34,285 nucleotides of DNA, taken from assembly GCA_030637515.1 (NCBI GenBank), contig DAOWGM010000011.1, forward strand, positions 1 to 34,285. Direction: 5' to 3'. The notes beneath the pieces are model-generated. The model had not been told where the DNA came from and made no database searches. It worked only from the letters and a program-made list of their open reading frames with translations. Below are positions 33,482 through 34,285 of this stretch, in pieces; position 1 is the first letter of the stretch; each line of letters opens with the position of its first letter. A program made the position numbers and the translations under genes. This DNA is from Bacteroidales bacterium. GTDB lineage: Bacteria; Bacteroidota; Bacteroidia; Bacteroidales; UBA12077.

Positions 33482-34285
33482 TTAATTAATTCTCTTTATG
33501 TCAGCACCGATGGCATTTAGTCTTTTATCAATATCCTGATAACCCCTGTCTATTTGATCAATATTATGTATTGTGCTTGTTCCATCGGCAGATAAAGCAG
33601 CAATAAGTAGTGCAACTCCAGCACGAATATCCGGAGACACCATGTTTGTTGCTCTGAGTTGTATCTGATTGTTTAATCCTATAACAGTTGCTCTATGTGG
33701 ATCGCATAATATAATTTGTGCACCCATATCAATTAATTTATCAACGAAAAATAAACGACTCTCAAACATTTTCTGATGAACTAAAACGCTTCCTTTGGCT
33801 TGTGTAGCTGTTACCAGCATAACACTTAATAAATCAGGTGTTAATCCTGGCCAAGGAGCATCAGCAATTGTCATGATAGAACCATCAATAAATGTCTCAA
33901 TCTGATAATGTCTTTGTTCAGGAATGAAAATATCATCGCCGATCTTTTCAAATTGTATTCCAAGGCGTTTAAACGAAGTTGGTATAATACCAAGGTTCTC
34001 GTAAGAAACATTTTTAATGGTAATCTCAGAACCAGTCATTGCAGCAAGACCAATAAAACTTCCTATTTCAATCATATCAGGAAGTATTCTATGTTCGCAA
34101 CCTTTTAATTCCTTAACACCATCAATGGTTAATAAATTTGAACTAATACCTGAAATTTTTGCACCCATACTAACAAGCATTTTACATAATTGCTGAATGT
34201 AAGGTTCACAAGCGGCATTGTAAATTACAGTTTGTCCCTGTGCAAGAACCGAAGCCATTACAATATTGGCAGTTCCGGTAACTGA
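33482..34285 (-). CDS. murA: UDP-N-acetylglucosamine 1-carboxyvinyltransferase MurA, C-terminal part
   Basis: The frame runs off the right edge as SVTGTANIVMASVLAQGQT, so the ATG at 34258 is internal and the 5' end is outside. Catalyses the first committed step of peptidoglycan synthesis, adding enolpyruvyl from PEP to UDP-GlcNAc in the cytoplasm. The visible ~267 residues are the second lobe of the EPSP synthase-like fold. Recognisable MurA blocks include PWPGLTPDLLSVM (PGFPTDMQ-like loop), MFESRLFFVDKLIDMGAQI, DIRAGVALLIAALSADG and IDRGYQDIDKRLNAIGADIKRI at the end. The catalytic cysteine would lie in the missing part. It is upstream of grpE but with a separate regulatory gap. Confidence 0.95.
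   Translation of the reverse strand, partial: SVTGTANIVMASVLAQGQTVIYNAACEPYIQQLCKMLVSMGAKISGISSNLLTIDGVKELKGCEHRILPDMIEIGSFIGLAAMTGSEITIKNVSYENLGIIPTSFKRLGIQFEKIGDDIFIPEQRHYQIETFIDGSIMTIADAPWPGLTPDLLSVMLVTATQAKGSVLVHQKMFESRLFFVDKLIDMGAQIILCDPHRATVIGLNNQIQLRATNMVSPDIRAGVALLIAALSADGTSTIHNIDQIDRGYQDIDKRLNAIGADIKRIN

Noticed and set aside
1-34285. CRISPR arrays, tRNA or rRNA genes, insertion sequences, defence systems
   Set aside because: No regularly spaced repeats, tRNA-like clover leaves, rRNA-like blocks, transposase or recognised defence proteins were found on either strand.

Overview
This is an AT-rich chromosomal segment (roughly 30% G+C by eye) from a member of the Bacteroidota, most likely a marine or anaerobic Bacteroidales/Marinilabiliales-type organism; the genus cannot be fixed from the sequence. 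Evidence: a TonB-dependent receptor next to DUF4249 lipoproteins, a secreted multidomain protein ending in a Por/type IX secretion sorting domain, TPR-type membrane histidine kinases, an orphan Bacteroidota-style FtsX/MacB permease, and promoter-like TAnnTTTG boxes in place of canonical -10/-35 elements. No rRNA, tRNA, CRISPR array or insertion sequence was seen.

Layout. 1-1114: 3' part of a TPR sensor histidine kinase. 1143-3637 (minus): aspartokinase and diaminopimelate decarboxylase, overlapping by 19 bp; a divergent gene (3754-4410) encodes a putative ACT-domain regulator of the COG2150 type. 4411-4883: gene-free and AT-rich. 4884-14095 (plus): an outer-membrane cluster of a secreted protein, a TonB-dependent receptor with an STN-like N-terminus, three tandem DUF4249-type lipoprotein paralogues, and a secreted MG2/plug-domain protein without a barrel. 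It ends at a strong hairpin shared with the convergent MATE gene. 14133-22721 (minus): MATE exporter (with a structured leader carrying a 13-codon ORF), a small acidic protein, an FtsX-type permease, a TPR histidine kinase, a GNAT acetyltransferase, a TSUP permease and a small lipoprotein. 22829-28063 (plus): a possible 35-codon ORF touching an aldehyde dehydrogenase, truA, a 61-residue membrane protein, a SAM methyltransferase, then a lipoprotein plus a HEAT-repeat exported protein. 28111-34285 (minus): secreted endonuclease I-family protein, the dnaJ and grpE chaperone genes, and the 3' part of murA.

How genes may work together. lysC-lysA make lysine/DAP precursors and may be controlled by the divergent ACT protein. 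The 4884-14095 cluster looks like one outer-membrane uptake or assembly unit of unknown substrate whose lipoprotein component has been triplicated. grpE-dnaJ is an ordinary chaperone operon. The least expected elements are the triplicated DUF4249 cluster, the MATE leader ORF with its hairpin, and the possible ACT-regulator circuit at lysine biosynthesis. No clearly new defence or mobile system is visible.
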